Positions 42,922 through 49,781 of a DNA stretch of 49,781 nucleotides are shown piece by piece. Where the stretch lies: NCBI GenBank assembly GCA_030539035.1, contig JAUNSU010000016.1, forward strand, positions 1 through 49,781. The letters are read 5' to 3'. Source of the DNA: Planctomycetia bacterium. Its GTDB lineage: Bacteria; Planctomycetota; Planctomycetia; Pirellulales; Thermoguttaceae. A program made the translations under genes and the position numbers. The notes beneath the pieces are model-generated. The model searched no databases. It had not been told where the DNA came from and saw nothing but the letters and a program-made list of their open reading frames with translations. Within the stretch, counting starts at the first letter, position 1, and each line of letters begins with the position of its first letter.

Positions 42922-44026
42922 TCAGTCTGTTTTGACGCGCCAGCGGAGATATTCTTCCATAAAAGGCTGAATATTGCCGTCGAGAACATCGTAGAAATTT
43001 CCGTTGGAGTATCCGGTGCGGGCATCTTTGACCCGTTGTTCCGGATGAAGGAAGTAATTGCGGATCTGGGATCCAAAGCCGATCTTCGCCATATTTTTAT
43101 ATTTTTCGGCCATCTGCTGTTCCCGTTTTTCCACTTCTCTTTGAAGAAGACGGGCGCGGAGCATCTTCAGGGCCATTGCCCGATTCTTATGCTGGCTTCG
43201 TTCATTTTGGCATTGAACGACCGTATTGGTCGGAATGTGCGTAAGCCGGATCGCGCTGGAGGTTTTATTAACATGCTGTCCACCGGCGCCGCTTGCCCGA
43301 AAGACATCTTCGCGAATATCTTCATCGCGCAATTCCACATTGATCGAATCATCAATCGCCGGCGATACATCGACGGCGGCAAAGCTCGTTTGCCGTTTTC
43401 CTTCCGCATTGAACGGACTGATCCGGACAAGACGGTGAATTCCGATCTCGCTTTTGAGATATCCATAGGCCATTGGTCCCTTGACCATAAGGGCCGCACT
43501 GTTGATTCCCGCCTCTTCATTTTCCTGCCGATCGAGAATTTCAACACTGTATTCCCGGCTTTGCGCCCAGTTGATATACATTCGAAAGAGCATTTCCGCC
43601 CAATCGTTTGCGTCGGTTCCTCCATCGCGGGCATTGATCGTAAGAATCGCGTCGTTTGTATCGAACGGACCATTGAGAAGAGCATTCGTCTCCAATGTTT
43701 TTAATACGATCTCGACATGCGCAAGTTTATAAGGAATTTCCGATGCGAGTTCCTCGTCTTCGGCCCCCAATTCAAAAAACAGATCCAGTTCATCAAGATC
43801 GGCAATGATCTCATCCATCGGCTTGAGAAGGGATTTAAGACCTTTAAGGCGCTGAACGGTCGGCTGGGATTTTTCACTGTCGTCCCAAAAGTCGGGCGCG
43901 GTCATTTCTTCTTCGATCTTGGCGATCTCTTCTTTTTTTGTATCGTAGTCAAAGAGAGTCCTTCAGTCGCAGAAGGCCCTCCCTGATCTCCCGGGTTCGG
44001 TCGATCCATTCGTTTTCAATAGGCAT
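42922..44026 (-). CDS. prfB: Peptide chain release factor 2, made by programmed +1 frameshift
   Basis: RF2 reads UGA and UAA stop codons. The gene starts at ATG 44026 (AGGA about 10 bases upstream) and reads 25 codons to an in-frame TGA at 43951-43949. The site CTTTGAC (43954-43948) then allows the ribosome to slip +1 and continue through YDTKKEEIAKIEEEMTAPDFW to a 367-residue product, the usual RF2 length. An AAGGA sits just before the slip site, as the internal Shine-Dalgarno does in other bacteria. The peptidyl-tRNA hydrolysis motif GGQ is in SGAGGQHVNKT, and the stop-codon recognition motif SPF is in ISPFNAEGKR, which identifies RF2 rather than RF1. Low RF2 raises frameshifting, giving autoregulation. 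Confidence 0.95.
43948..43954 (-). promoter_or_regulatory. Programmed +1 frameshift site of prfB (CTTTGAC)
   Basis: On the minus strand CTT (43954-43952) is followed by the in-frame stop TGA (43951-43949) and C. The RF2 reading frame resumes at GAC (43950). An AAGGA lies a few bases upstream. Confidence 0.95.
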
Positions 44027-44102
44027 AATATCTTGTTCCTGGAGAAAATAAAGTGAAAAAATGGTTCATAAAAAATAAGGATACTTTTTAAAACAAACAG
44101 TA

Positions 44103-44130
44103 CGCCGGCCGAAGATCTTTTCGGCCGGCG
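44103..44130 (-). terminator. Strong hairpin after carB, likely terminator
   Basis: CGCCGGCCGAA (44103-44113) pairs perfectly with TTCGGCCGGCG (44120-44130), 21 bases past the carB stop. T-rich sequence follows on the minus strand after a few bases. Confidence 0.65.
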
Positions 44131-44151
44131 AAAGAAACATGGTTCAGGGAC

Positions 44152-47100
44152 TTAGCCCCGATGATAATCCTGAAGGGATTTTACCGTTTCCGGTCCTTCC
44201 TTGATCGCGCCGATCCCTTTGCTTGCGGCCAGCGCGGCGGCTAATGTCGTAATGTAAGGAATATGAAGCCGGATCGCGGTCTTGCGGATATAAGAGTCGT
44301 CGTGAACGCTCGTCTTTCCGTTCGGAGTATTGACCACAAGCTGGATCTCTCCGTTTTTCAGAGCGTCCAGAATGTTCGGACGTCCTTCCCGGACTTTCAG
44401 AATCTTCATGCAGGGGATTCCCGCTTTTTGAAGATCGCTGTAAGTTCCGGTCGTTGCGAGAATTTTGAATCCGAGTTCCATGAACTGCCGGGCAACCGCA
44501 TTGACCGCAGGACGGTCGGACGGGGTTACCGTGATCAGGACCGTCCCCTGGGTCGGCAATACCGCGTTGGCCGCTTCTTCCGCTTTATAAAACGCGAGTC
44601 CAAAAGAATCGGAAAGGCCAAGGACTTCTCCGGTGGATCGCATTTCCGGTCCGAGCAAAGGATCGACTTCCGGGAACATATTGAACGGAAAGACCGCTTC
44701 TTTCACTCCGAAATGGTTAATCGGCCGCGATACGATATTCATGTCTTTCAGCTTCTCTCCGATCATCGCCCTGGTCGCAAGGGCCGCCATTTGAATATTG
44801 CAGACCTTGGAGACAAGCGGAACCGTCCGGCTTGCGCGCGGATTGGCTTCCAGAATATAAACGGTATCCTCGGCGATTGCGTACTGGATATTCATCAGAC
44901 CGACGACTCCCATCTCGACCGCGATTTTTTTCGTATATTCGCGAATCGTTTCTACGTGCTTCGCCGGAATACTGATCGGCGGGATCACACAGGCGGAATC
45001 TCCTGAATGGATCCCCGCAAGTTCGATGTGCTCCATTACCGATGGAACGTAAGCGTCTTCTCCGTCGGAGATCGCGTCCGCTTCCGTTTCAATCGCATTG
45101 ACCAGAAAACGATCGACCAGAATCGGCCGTTCGGGAGAGACATCGACAGCGGCGTTGACGTAATCGATCAGCATTTGATCATCATGGACGATTTCCATTG
45201 CCCGGCCGCCCAATACATAGGAAGGACGAACCATGAGCGGATATCCGATTCGACGCGCGGCGGCGAGAGCCTGTTCCACGTTGACCACCATATCCGATTC
45301 CGGTTCCGGGATCTGGAGTTTCTTCATCATTTTCCGGAACAGATCGCGGTCTTCGGCAAGATCGATCGTTTGCGGAGATGTTCCGATGATCTTAACGCCC
45401 GCCGCTTCCAGCTGCGCCGCGAGATTCAACGGTGTTTGTCCTCCGAATTGAACGACGACACCGTCCGGTTTTTCCGCTTCATAGATGCTCAGTACATCTT
45501 CCAGGGTAAGCGGTTCAAAATAGAGCCGGTTGGAAGTATCGTAATCCGTCGATACGGTTTCCGGATTGCAGTTGACCATGATCGTTTCATATCCCGCTTT
45601 CCGGAGAGCAAACGCGGCATGAACACAGCAGTAATCGAATTCGATTCCCTGTCCGATCCGGTTCGGGCCTCCGCCGAGCACCATGATCTTTTTATGCGTA
45701 TTGACTTCATGCTTCATAGAGCTGTTGTAAGTGGAGAAATAGTACTGGGCATTTTCCACTCCGCTTACCGGGACCGGTTCCCATGTTTCTTTGATCCCCA
45801 GTTTATATCGCTGTTCCCGAATCGATTTTTCGGAAAGATCCAGCAGTTTGGCAAGATACCGATCGGCAAATCCGTCCTTTTTCGCTTGCGTGAGAAGGGC
45901 GTCCGGAAGAGCCTTTCCTTTGTATTTCAAAATTTGAAGTTCGAGATCCAAAATTTCCCGGATCTGTTCCAGAAAATACTTTTTCACTTTGGTCAATTCA
46001 TGGATCTTCTCGACGGTTGCTCCCTGGCGGAAGGCTTCATAGATCAAAAAGTACCGCTTGCTGTTCGGATAGGAAAGGGAATGAAGAAGATCCTCAAGAG
46101 GTTTTTCGGCCATTCCTTTCGCGAATCCCAGTCCGTATTGTCCGATTTCCAAAGATCGAATCGCTTTCTGGAACGCTTCCTTGAAGTTCTTTCCAATACT
46201 CATTACTTCACCGACGGCCCGCATTTGAGTTCCAAGGCGGTCTTCGACCCCATGAAATTTTTCGAAGGCCCATCGGGCAAATTTTACAACGACATAATCT
46301 CCGCTTGGAGTGTACTTATCGAGAGATCCGTCCCGCCAATAAGGCATTTCGGAAAGAGTCAATCCGGTTGCCAGCTTTGCGGAGATCAAAGCGATGGGAA
46401 ATCCGGTCGCTTTCGACGCAAGGGCGGACGATCGGCTTGTTCGCGGATTGATCTCGATCACCGTGATTCGATCGGTCTTCGGATCATGAGCAAATTGGAC
46501 GTTCGTTCCTCCGATCACTCCGATCGATTCGACAATGCGATACGCCTGATCCTGCAATCGCATTTGAAGATCCTTGCTGATTGTGAGCATGGGCGCGGTG
46601 CAGAAGGAATCGCCGGTATGAACTCCCATCGGATCGACATTTTCGATAAAGCAGACGGTGATCATTTTCCCTTCGCGGTCCCGAACGACTTCCAGTTCCA
46701 GTTCTTCCCATCCGAGAACGGATTCTTCGATCAGAACTTCGTGAACCAAGCTCACGGAAAGTCCGCGGGAAGCGATTGTATCGAGTTCTTCCGTATTATA
46801 CGCGATTCCGCCGCCGGTTCCCCCCATCGTGTAGGCGGGGCGAACAACAACGGGAAAACCGAGCTTTTCGGCGATTCGCTGGCATTCTTCCAAGGAATGA
46901 GCAACTTCGCTCCGCGGGGTTTCTATTCCCAATTCGGCCATCGTATCCTTGAAAGCCTGTCGATCTTCTCCCCGTTCAATCGCGTCGAGTTGGACGCCGA
47001 TCACTTTTACATTGTATTTGTCGAGAATGCCGTGCTTCGCAAGATCCGTCGCAAGATTCAGGGCCGATTGACCGCCAAGATTCGGAAGAAGAGCATCCGG

Positions 47101-47346
47101 CCTTTCTTTTAAGATAATTCGTTCAAGAGATTCAACGGTAAGAGGTTCGATATAAGTGAAATCCGCAATTTCAGGGTCGGTCATTATTGTTGCCGGATTT
47201 GAATTGACGAGTACGATTTGATAGCCAAGCTGCCTTAATGCTTTACAAGCCTGTGTTCCCGAGTAATCGAATTCGCACGCTTGACCAATAATAATCGGAC
47301 CCGAACCGATAATGAGAACCTTTTTAATGTCTGTTCGACTCGGCAT
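44152..47346 (-). CDS. carB: Carbamoyl-phosphate synthase large subunit
   Basis: The product is 1064 residues from ATG at 47346, with GGAGG about 7 bases upstream. Two homologous ATP-grasp halves are seen: VLIIGSGPIIIGQACEFDYSG at the N terminus and IMVLGGGPNRIGQGIEFDYCC at about 550. Both ATP-grasp domains keep their metal-binding EINPR and EANPR segments. A C-terminal MGS-like regulatory domain (PNGKTSVHDDSYIRKTAIRL) probably binds allosteric effectors. CarB uses ammonia channelled from CarA, bicarbonate and two ATP to make carbamoyl phosphate for arginine and pyrimidines. carA is not adjacent. A strong promoter and a palindrome lie just upstream. Confidence 0.98.
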   Translation of the reverse strand: MPSRTDIKKVLIIGSGPIIIGQACEFDYSGTQACKALRQLGYQIVLVNSNPATIMTDPEIADFTYIEPLTVESLERIILKERPDALLPNLGGQSALNLATDLAKHGILDKYNVKVIGVQLDAIERGEDRQAFKDTMAELGIETPRSEVAHSLEECQRIAEKLGFPVVVRPAYTMGGTGGGIAYNTEELDTIASRGLSVSLVHEVLIEESVLGWEELELEVVRDREGKMITVCFIENVDPMGVHTGDSFCTAPMLTISKDLQMRLQDQAYRIVESIGVIGGTNVQFAHDPKTDRITVIEINPRTSRSSALASKATGFPIALISAKLATGLTLSEMPYWRDGSLDKYTPSGDYVVVKFARWAFEKFHGVEDRLGTQMRAVGEVMSIGKNFKEAFQKAIRSLEIGQYGLGFAKGMAEKPLEDLLHSLSYPNSKRYFLIYEAFRQGATVEKIHELTKVKKYFLEQIREILDLELQILKYKGKALPDALLTQAKKDGFADRYLAKLLDLSEKSIREQRYKLGIKETWEPVPVSGVENAQYYFSTYNSSMKHEVNTHKKIMVLGGGPNRIGQGIEFDYCCVHAAFALRKAGYETIMVNCNPETVSTDYDTSNRLYFEPLTLEDVLSIYEAEKPDGVVVQFGGQTPLNLAAQLEAAGVKIIGTSPQTIDLAEDRDLFRKMMKKLQIPEPESDMVVNVEQALAAARRIGYPLMVRPSYVLGGRAMEIVHDDQMLIDYVNAAVDVSPERPILVDRFLVNAIETEADAISDGEDAYVPSVMEHIELAGIHSGDSACVIPPISIPAKHVETIREYTKKIAVEMGVVGLMNIQYAIAEDTVYILEANPRASRTVPLVSKVCNIQMAALATRAMIGEKLKDMNIVSRPINHFGVKEAVFPFNMFPEVDPLLGPEMRSTGEVLGLSDSFGLAFYKAEEAANAVLPTQGTVLITVTPSDRPAVNAVARQFMELGFKILATTGTYSDLQKAGIPCMKILKVREGRPNILDALKNGEIQLVVNTPNGKTSVHDDSYIRKTAIRLHIPYITTLAAALAASKGIGAIKEGPETVKSLQDYHRG

Positions 47347-47417
47347 GGTTTTTTCCTCCTTCAACTATGAAAAACCCTGGAATTTTCCGTTCAGAAGAAG
47401 AACTTTCCGTGAGCTCT

Positions 47418-47439
47418 TGTACTGAACGAAAACAGTACA
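47418..47439 (-). promoter_or_regulatory. Palindrome downstream of the carB promoter, operator candidate
   Basis: TGTACTG (47418-47424) and CAGTACA (47433-47439) are perfect 7-base arms around an 8-base spacer. They fall about 10-30 bases after the expected transcription start of carB. This could be a repressor site or a small leader hairpin. No regulator is assigned. Confidence 0.45.
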
Positions 47440-47456
47440 GATCTAAAATTCTTCTC

Positions 47457-47484
47457 ATTATACCTAATACCAATTCGCCGTCAA
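47457..47484 (-). promoter_or_regulatory. Sigma-70-type promoter for carB
   Basis: On the minus strand TTGACG (47484-47479), a 16-base spacer and TATAAT (47462-47457) form a strong promoter. The -35 box overlaps the last codons of the preceding gene. The leader before the carB ATG is about 100 bases. Confidence 0.7.
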
Positions 47485-49142
47485 GTTGCGGGAAAAACAA
47501 TCGAGTCGACAAAGACCTTCTGAAAACGGGGGAGCGATGCAAGATCCAGCTGCCGGGCGTTTCGAATAAATTCTTGAATATGCTTTAAGTAACAAGAATC
47601 ATAAAGAGAGGAAATCGCCCCGTTTAATGAACTGTTTCCAAGGTATTTACAGCGGCGAATTCCCGCCTCTCCCGGTAAAAGGCCGATCCGAAAAGCGTTC
47701 TTCATTTGAAGGTGATTCCCGAATCCGCCCGCAATAAATATTTTTTTAAAATCTTTAAAAGAAATCATTTTTTCTTCCGCAAGGAGCCGAATCCCCCCTC
47801 GTATTGCCCCTGCTGCAAGCTGAACCTGCCGAATATCTTTTTGAGTTAAACAGATCGGGGGCTTTCCTTTTTCATTCAGTCGGAAAATTGGGCGATTTTT
47901 GTCGATTTCCATTCGGGTCGCAAGATCCGGATCGATCTTCGAAAAACGGGGATCGTTCTTTTTGCAAAATCGTCCCCCGGGATCAATGATCCCCTGATCC
48001 AGCAGCAGAGCGATCAGATCGACCAGACCCGATCCGCAGATCCCCCGAGGTTCCTTTCCTCCGATCGTTCGAAGGGACAGATGAGAGCGAAATTCCGCTT
48101 TTTCAATCGCGCCGGGCAATCCGGACATCCCGTATCGGATCCCTGCTCCTTCAAAGGCGGGACCCGCCGCAGTTGCCGCAACGGTAAGCTCTCCCTCTTG
48201 AATCAGGACCATTTCTCCATTTGTTCCGAGGTCCAAAAACAGTTCCGCGGCCTTGCTCTTCTTTGCCAGCACATCGGACAGGCCCCGATTCTTCAGATCA
48301 TAAAGACCGCTGACGATATCGCCGCCGACAAACCCCGCGAGAATCGGAAAAAGAAAGATCTTTGCTTTCGGTGAGATCGGGAAAGACCCGTCCGGAAGAT
48401 CTTGCAAAGAAACAACCGGAAATTGGCGAACGGGAGGTTCAAAGGGATGTTGTCCAAGCGGAGCGGGATCCAGGCCGAGAAAAAGATATTCCATTACTGT
48501 ATTGCCGGCAACGGACATTTTTACAATTCGATCGTGCGGAATGCCCGTCTCCCGGGCAAGGGAATCGATCATATTCGCGATTTGATCTCTTGCGAGATTC
48601 TGTAATTCCTTTCGTTCCGGATCGCCCTGAACCGCATAGGAAATCCGGCTGATAATATCGCTTCCTCGTGCGATCTGCGGATTTAAGGAGGAACAGATCC
48701 CGATCGTTTCCCGATTCTTGAGATCGACAAGCGCCGCCGCAATGGTCGTCGATCCAAGATCAATCGCGATTCCGTATTCCTTGCCCGGATCCTGTTTCTT
48801 TTGGATTTTCTCCATGAAGATCGGGGAAAGAGCCTTTTCGAGATTCGGCAATTCGATCAGAAGATCCCTATCGATGGAAATTGTGCAGGCAAGGACTTTT
48901 TCAAAAGATCCCTTGTACTGATCTTCCTGCGAAATAAAGACGATCTGTTTTTCCGCTTTCGGATGGGAAGATCGGAACTCTTCCGGAAGAGGCGCCAAAC
49001 CGACAAGGCATTTCCCGCAGCGCCCTTTTCCGCCGCAATCAAAAGGGAGAGAGAAGTGAAGATCCCCGATCAATTTTCCAAGGTTCGTTCCATTGGGAAC
49101 GCTTGATCGGTAAAGCCCGGATCTCGTTTTTGATGAATTCAT
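47481..49142 (-). CDS. Reductive activator of corrinoid proteins (2Fe-2S ferredoxin plus ASKHA ATPase domain)
   Basis: The product is 553 residues. The N-terminal ferredoxin-like domain has Cys36, Cys42, Cys45 and Cys86 (CGGKGRCGKCL ... LACT), a plant-type [2Fe-2S] ligand set. The rest is the DUF4445 ASKHA ATPase: IAIDLGSTTIAAALVDL at about 124, SVAGNTVMEYLFLG, LDLGTNGEMVL, GICGSGLVDLIALL and FIAGGFGNHL. Proteins of this layout (RACo, RamA) use ATP to push an electron onto inactive Co(II) corrinoid proteins so that they again carry methyl groups. The partner corrinoid protein and methyltransferase are not in the window. No clear ribosome site precedes the ATG. A ferredoxin gene that could supply electrons lies 218 bases upstream, beyond a repeat. 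Confidence 0.9.
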   Translation of the reverse strand: MNSSKTRSGLYRSSVPNGTNLGKLIGDLHFSLPFDCGGKGRCGKCLVGLAPLPEEFRSSHPKAEKQIVFISQEDQYKGSFEKVLACTISIDRDLLIELPNLEKALSPIFMEKIQKKQDPGKEYGIAIDLGSTTIAAALVDLKNRETIGICSSLNPQIARGSDIISRISYAVQGDPERKELQNLARDQIANMIDSLARETGIPHDRIVKMSVAGNTVMEYLFLGLDPAPLGQHPFEPPVRQFPVVSLQDLPDGSFPISPKAKIFLFPILAGFVGGDIVSGLYDLKNRGLSDVLAKKSKAAELFLDLGTNGEMVLIQEGELTVAATAAGPAFEGAGIRYGMSGLPGAIEKAEFRSHLSLRTIGGKEPRGICGSGLVDLIALLLDQGIIDPGGRFCKKNDPRFSKIDPDLATRMEIDKNRPIFRLNEKGKPPICLTQKDIRQVQLAAGAIRGGIRLLAEEKMISFKDFKKIFIAGGFGNHLQMKNAFRIGLLPGEAGIRRCKYLGNSSLNGAISSLYDSCYLKHIQEFIRNARQLDLASLPRFQKVFVDSIVFPAT

Positions 49143-49158
49143 CTTGAATTACTCAAAG
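49143..49158. repeat. 16-base word shared with the leader of the Tat-MBL gene
   Basis: CTTGAATTACTCAAAG (plus strand) abuts the start codon of the corrinoid activator and recurs exactly at 38079-38094, just upstream of the Tat-exported MBL gene. In both places it precedes a minus-strand gene. Its reverse contains TTTGAGTA, also seen at the ends of the large dispersed repeats. Confidence 0.6.
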
Positions 49159-49181
49159 CGCAAAGACTTTGATCTCTGTTA

Positions 49182-49353
49182 CTCAAACTGTAAATAACTG
49201 ATTTTGAAACCACGGATTTCACGGATTTTCACGGATATTTTTTTGGTAAAAACAACGTTTTCATTAAAAATCTCCGCCCCGAATCTTATTTTGATTTCAT
49301 CCGTGTTTATCCGTGTCATCCGTGGTTCCAAACAAAAATCTGTTTACCGTTTA
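49182..49353. repeat. Dispersed CCGTG/CACGG palindromic repeat, copy C (complete)
   Basis: It starts CTCAAACTGTAAATAACTG and ends near TTACCGTTTA. It carries ACCACGGATTTCACGG near the left and TCCGTGGTTCCAAACAAAAA near the right. It lies between the ferredoxin and corrinoid-activator genes and is in the same orientation as copy A. Confidence 0.9.
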
Positions 49354-49359
49354 AATCTG

Positions 49360-49674
49360 TTAAATGGAAACGTTGGAAGGACGACGGGCCGGTTCGACAA
49401 CGCGAATCGCGTCCGGTTCCGGACAGATGTAAAAGCAGTCCCCGCAGCCGGTGCAATTCTGATTCGCAACGATCGCCGCCTTATATCCCATGGAATTTCG
49501 AACTGGACCTTCTTCGAGCACCTGCATGGTGCAATGAGCAATACACAATCCGCAGCCCTTGCAATTTTCGGAATCAATCATTACCGAACGGCGCGGCATC
49601 GCTTTTTTTCGATAGTACTCCTCGACAATTCCCGATTCCTTCGGCCTTGCCGGCAATGTGATATTCAACATCAT
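49360..49674 (-). CDS. 2[4Fe-4S] ferredoxin, possibly a 2-oxoacid oxidoreductase delta-type subunit
   Basis: The product is 104 residues. Two complete CxxCxxCxxxC(P) clusters are present: CKGCGLCIAHC at about 38 and CTGCGDCFYICP at about 74, giving two low-potential [4Fe-4S] centres. An N-terminal extension of about 30 residues precedes them. Small ferredoxins of this size often head operons for 2-oxoacid:ferredoxin oxidoreductases, but no such subunit follows here. The start is one of two adjacent ATG codons (49674 or 49671), with AAGGA about 8-11 bases upstream. It may feed the corrinoid activator downstream. Confidence 0.85.
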   Translation of the reverse strand: MMLNITLPARPKESGIVEEYYRKKAMPRRSVMIDSENCKGCGLCIAHCTMQVLEEGPVRNSMGYKAAIVANQNCTGCGDCFYICPEPDAIRVVEPARRPSNVSI

Positions 49675-49726
49675 CTCTTTATTTCCTTACGCGGAGAATT
49701 TGCTTTTCTGTCTTGCAAGTATAATC

Positions 49727-49781
49727 CTCATACTGTAAAAATATTTTTGTTTGGAACCACGGATGACACGGATAAACACGG
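49727..49781. repeat. Dispersed CCGTG/CACGG palindromic repeat, copy D (truncated by window end)
   Basis: CTCATACTGTAAAAATA followed by TTTGGAACCACGGATGACACG matches the left end of copy B. The window ends inside it. Confidence 0.85.

Noticed and set aside
42922-43905. Annotating prfB as a shorter gene starting at the ATG near 43905
   Set aside because: The CTTTGAC slip site, an upstream ATG with a ribosome site and an exact join to the normal RF2 N terminus show a programmed frameshift, not a short gene or a pseudogene.
45007-47112. A 701-codon open frame antisense to carB
   Set aside because: carB is complete and conserved on the minus strand. The opposite frame has shadow-like composition and no ribosome site.
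1-49781. CRISPR array, rRNA operon or insertion sequence
   Set aside because: No regularly spaced identical short repeats, no rRNA-like conserved stretches and no transposase motifs were seen on either strand.

Overview
The window looks like a contig from a member of the Planctomycetota with moderate GC content, probably gut- or otherwise host-associated. Three DUF1559 proteins with type IV-prepilin leaders and C-terminal H-X9-DG motifs are a hallmark of that phylum. Secreted right-handed beta-helix proteins, an EF-hand/sulfatase-modifying-factor-like protein, a secreted prenyltransferase-like alpha/alpha barrel and a single fliR fit the same picture. Lineage below phylum is inference. The DNA is extremely rich in GATC (one per about 45 bases in stretches counted by eye, against one per 256 expected at random), except in a Type IIG restriction-modification gene.

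Layout. 1-5907: EF-hand/FGE-like secreted protein, then a promoter and a coupled run of metY-like sulfhydrylase, secreted oligogalacturonate-lyase-like propeller and a secreted STN-like protein. 5908-6814: structured, repeat-rich noncoding DNA. 6815-9302: a DUF1559 gene whose leader is out of frame at a G11 tract, and a decayed Hsp70. 9385-12452: DUF3592, Nudix and beta-helix genes. 12740-15212: htrA overlapping a lone fliR, with an inverted repeat over the promoter. 15560-20404: rubrerythrin, M42 peptidase and topA with a lysine-rich tail. 20730-29499: a beta-helix/lectin-like/metallo-beta-lactamase (MBL) fusion, a GH50-like glycosidase and the Type IIG enzyme. 29597-36675: prenyltransferase-like protein, two tandem DUF1559 genes, a membrane protein, a fasciclin protein and trkA. 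36788-42625 (minus strand): nagB, MFS transporter, beta-helix protein and Tat-exported MBL protein, a likely catabolic unit. 42922-49674: prfB with its programmed +1 frameshift, carB, a corrinoid-protein reductive activator and a 2[4Fe-4S] ferredoxin.

Two themes stand out. First, secreted beta-helix proteins occur with exported MBL hydrolases twice, once fused in one 1186-residue chain and once as neighbouring genes beside a transporter and nagB. This suggests an uncharacterised two-step extracellular glycan-processing module, and it is the best candidate for an undescribed system. Second, a dispersed palindromic repeat of about 155-172 bp built on CCGTG/CACGG blocks occurs four times, two of them cut by the window edges, so the assembly probably broke in this repeat.

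All functions are read from sequence motifs by eye. No homology search or structure prediction was run.
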